Shown here: piece by piece, positions 63,458 to 64,000 of the stretch
Layout of the letters: each line of letters begins with the position of its first letter
Position numbering within the stretch: the first letter of the stretch is position 1
Origin: Bacillus ndiopicus
GTDB taxonomy: Bacteria > Bacillota > Bacilli > Bacillales_A > Planococcaceae
Assembly (NCBI RefSeq): GCF_000612805.1
Contig: NZ_HG964405.1
Span: 609,561-673,560, forward strand
DNA length: 64,000 bases
Direction: 5' to 3'
The notes under the pieces: generated by a model
Databases searched by the model: none
Told to the model about the DNA's origin: nothing
The model's input: only the letters and a program-made list of their open reading frames with translations
Program-made: the position numbers and the translations under genes

Positions 63458-63768
63458 TGGCTTGGATCGTTTTAGTTTTAGCAGGATTATGTGAAATGTT
63501 GGGCGTCTTTATGATGGGGCGTATGTATCAAAAACGCAATGTACAATCATTTATTTATATGGTTGCTGCTTTTTCAATGAGCTTTGGTTTGCTAGCAATT
63601 GCTATGAAAACATTACCGATGGGAACGGCTTATGCTATTTGGACTGGAATTGGCGCTGCTGGTGGTGCAATTCTTGGTATGATAGCATTTGGTGAATCAA
63701 AGGACTGGCGACGTATTGTTTTTATTACAATGATTTTAGGGGCGACAATTGGATTGAAGTTGATGTAA
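63457..63768 (+). CDS. ykkD: SMR family guanidinium exporter subunit, YkkD-like
   Basis: A 103-residue partner of the SMR pair with four membrane segments. The essential Glu is in LAGLCEMLGVFMMG, and PMGTAYAIWTGIGAAGG is the family signature. Paired SMR proteins form antiparallel heterodimers. Its start overlaps the stop of the first subunit (TAATG). Confidence 0.93.
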   Translation: MAWIVLVLAGLCEMLGVFMMGRMYQKRNVQSFIYMVAAFSMSFGLLAIAMKTLPMGTAYAIWTGIGAAGGAILGMIAFGESKDWRRIVFITMILGATIGLKLM

Positions 63769-63816
63769 AAGCTTTATCGATAAAAAGGAATTTATAGAAC
63801 TAATATTCTAGGCATA

Positions 63817-63825
63817 TGGTATAAT
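63817..63825 (+). promoter_or_regulatory. Extended -10 promoter element
   Basis: TGGTATAAT lies 36 bases before the repeat-protein start; no good -35 box is visible. Confidence 0.45.
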
Positions 63826-63860
63826 ATCAATATAGAAAATACGTAGAAAGGGGGATTCCA

Positions 63861-64000
63861 GTGACAGACCGCGAACTACTCGAATTACTTCTGCAAAAAG
63901 TAACGGGCATGGAAACTGATATGCAGGACATGAAAACGGACATGAGTGGCATGAAAACAGACATGAGTGGCATGAAAACAGACATGAGTGGCATGAAAAC
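63861..64000 (+). CDS. Heptad-repeat coiled-coil protein, 3' end outside window
   Basis: The gene starts at GTG 63861 after AAAGGGGG and reads MTDRELLELLLQKVTGMETD, then repeated MKTDMSG heptads to the window edge. The perfect seven-residue period predicts a coiled coil. Similar Bacillales proteins have variable numbers of such heptads and unknown function. Only the first 46 codons are visible. Confidence 0.8.
   Translation, partial: MTDRELLELLLQKVTGMETDMQDMKTDMSGMKTDMSGMKTDMSGMK
63930..64000 (+). repeat. 21-bp tandem repeats inside the coding frame
   Basis: Units of ATGAAAACAGACATGAGTGG plus C repeat head to tail (63930-63950, 63951-63971, 63972-63992 and on), identical except for one base in the first. 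A diverged unit precedes them at 63909. Copy-number change would keep the frame. Confidence 0.9.

Overview
The window looks like chromosomal DNA of a low-GC, spore-forming Bacillales bacterium, most probably Lysinibacillus or a close relative. The evidence is an AT-rich sequence with AGGAGG ribosome-binding sites and frequent TTG/GTG starts, a gamma-type small acid-soluble spore protein gene, a DUF3231/Mn-catalase pair, an S-layer-homology protein, and the gene order arlR-arlS-odhA-odhB known from other Bacillales. This is inferred from sequence reading alone; no database search was run. No rRNA, tRNA, CRISPR array, complete insertion sequence or prophage was seen.

Layout. 0-3.5 kb: end of a GNAT acetyltransferase, about 1.1 kb of AT-rich sequence without a supported gene, then a PAS-rich GGDEF protein. 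3.6-10.1 kb: two-component system arlRS and the 2-oxoglutarate dehydrogenase genes odhA and odhB. 10.2-13.1 kb: a lysine riboswitch with its terminator, then a polar amino acid ABC transporter (binding protein, permease, ATPase), presumably for lysine uptake. 13.1-20.4 kb: small proteins, the xpaC-yaaN pair, acylphosphatase, a soluble chemoreceptor with an apparently heme-less globin domain and a zinc-binding CZB tail, and a hydroxyacyl-CoA dehydrogenase. 20.4-31.2 kb: three ECF sigma factors of different design. One is fused to a long YcdB-like C-terminus, one is paired with a membrane protein carrying an apparently dead signal-peptidase-I-like domain, and one has a zinc-finger anti-sigma factor. 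Between them lie spore-associated genes, a VOC protein, a Nudix hydrolase and lipoproteins.

31-47 kb is accessory: an AbrB-like protein, DUF2691, a pseudouridine synthase, Nudix and VOC proteins, a cold-shock gene with a hairpin leader, and an Lsa-type ABC-F ribosomal protection gene preceded by what reads as a complete ribosome-mediated attenuator (promoter, nine-codon leader peptide, alternative hairpins, terminator). The 39-52 kb stretch also holds several decayed genes: a HAD phosphatase with an in-frame TAG, a small exported protein with a homopolymer frameshift, a LysR tail remnant, and an SRPBCC gene without a normal start codon. 47-57.5 kb: HMG-CoA lyase, recQ, azlCD, msrA, an LCP cell-wall protein, an AI-2E/PerM transporter and an aminotransferase. 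57.6-64 kb: an SLH protein, a P-loop/Asp23-like fusion, enoyl-CoA hydratase, a catalytically degenerate tyrosine recombinase, aadK-like aminoglycoside adenylyltransferase, a guanidine-I riboswitch controlling a paired SMR exporter, and the start of a heptad-repeat protein.

The most interesting unexplained items are a hairpin-rich dispersed repeat present as two long copies and one degenerate copy, one of which supplies the C-terminus of the ABC-F protein; the Lsa attenuator; the sigma factor-YcdB fusion; the membrane protein with the dead peptidase-like domain; and the degenerate recombinase.
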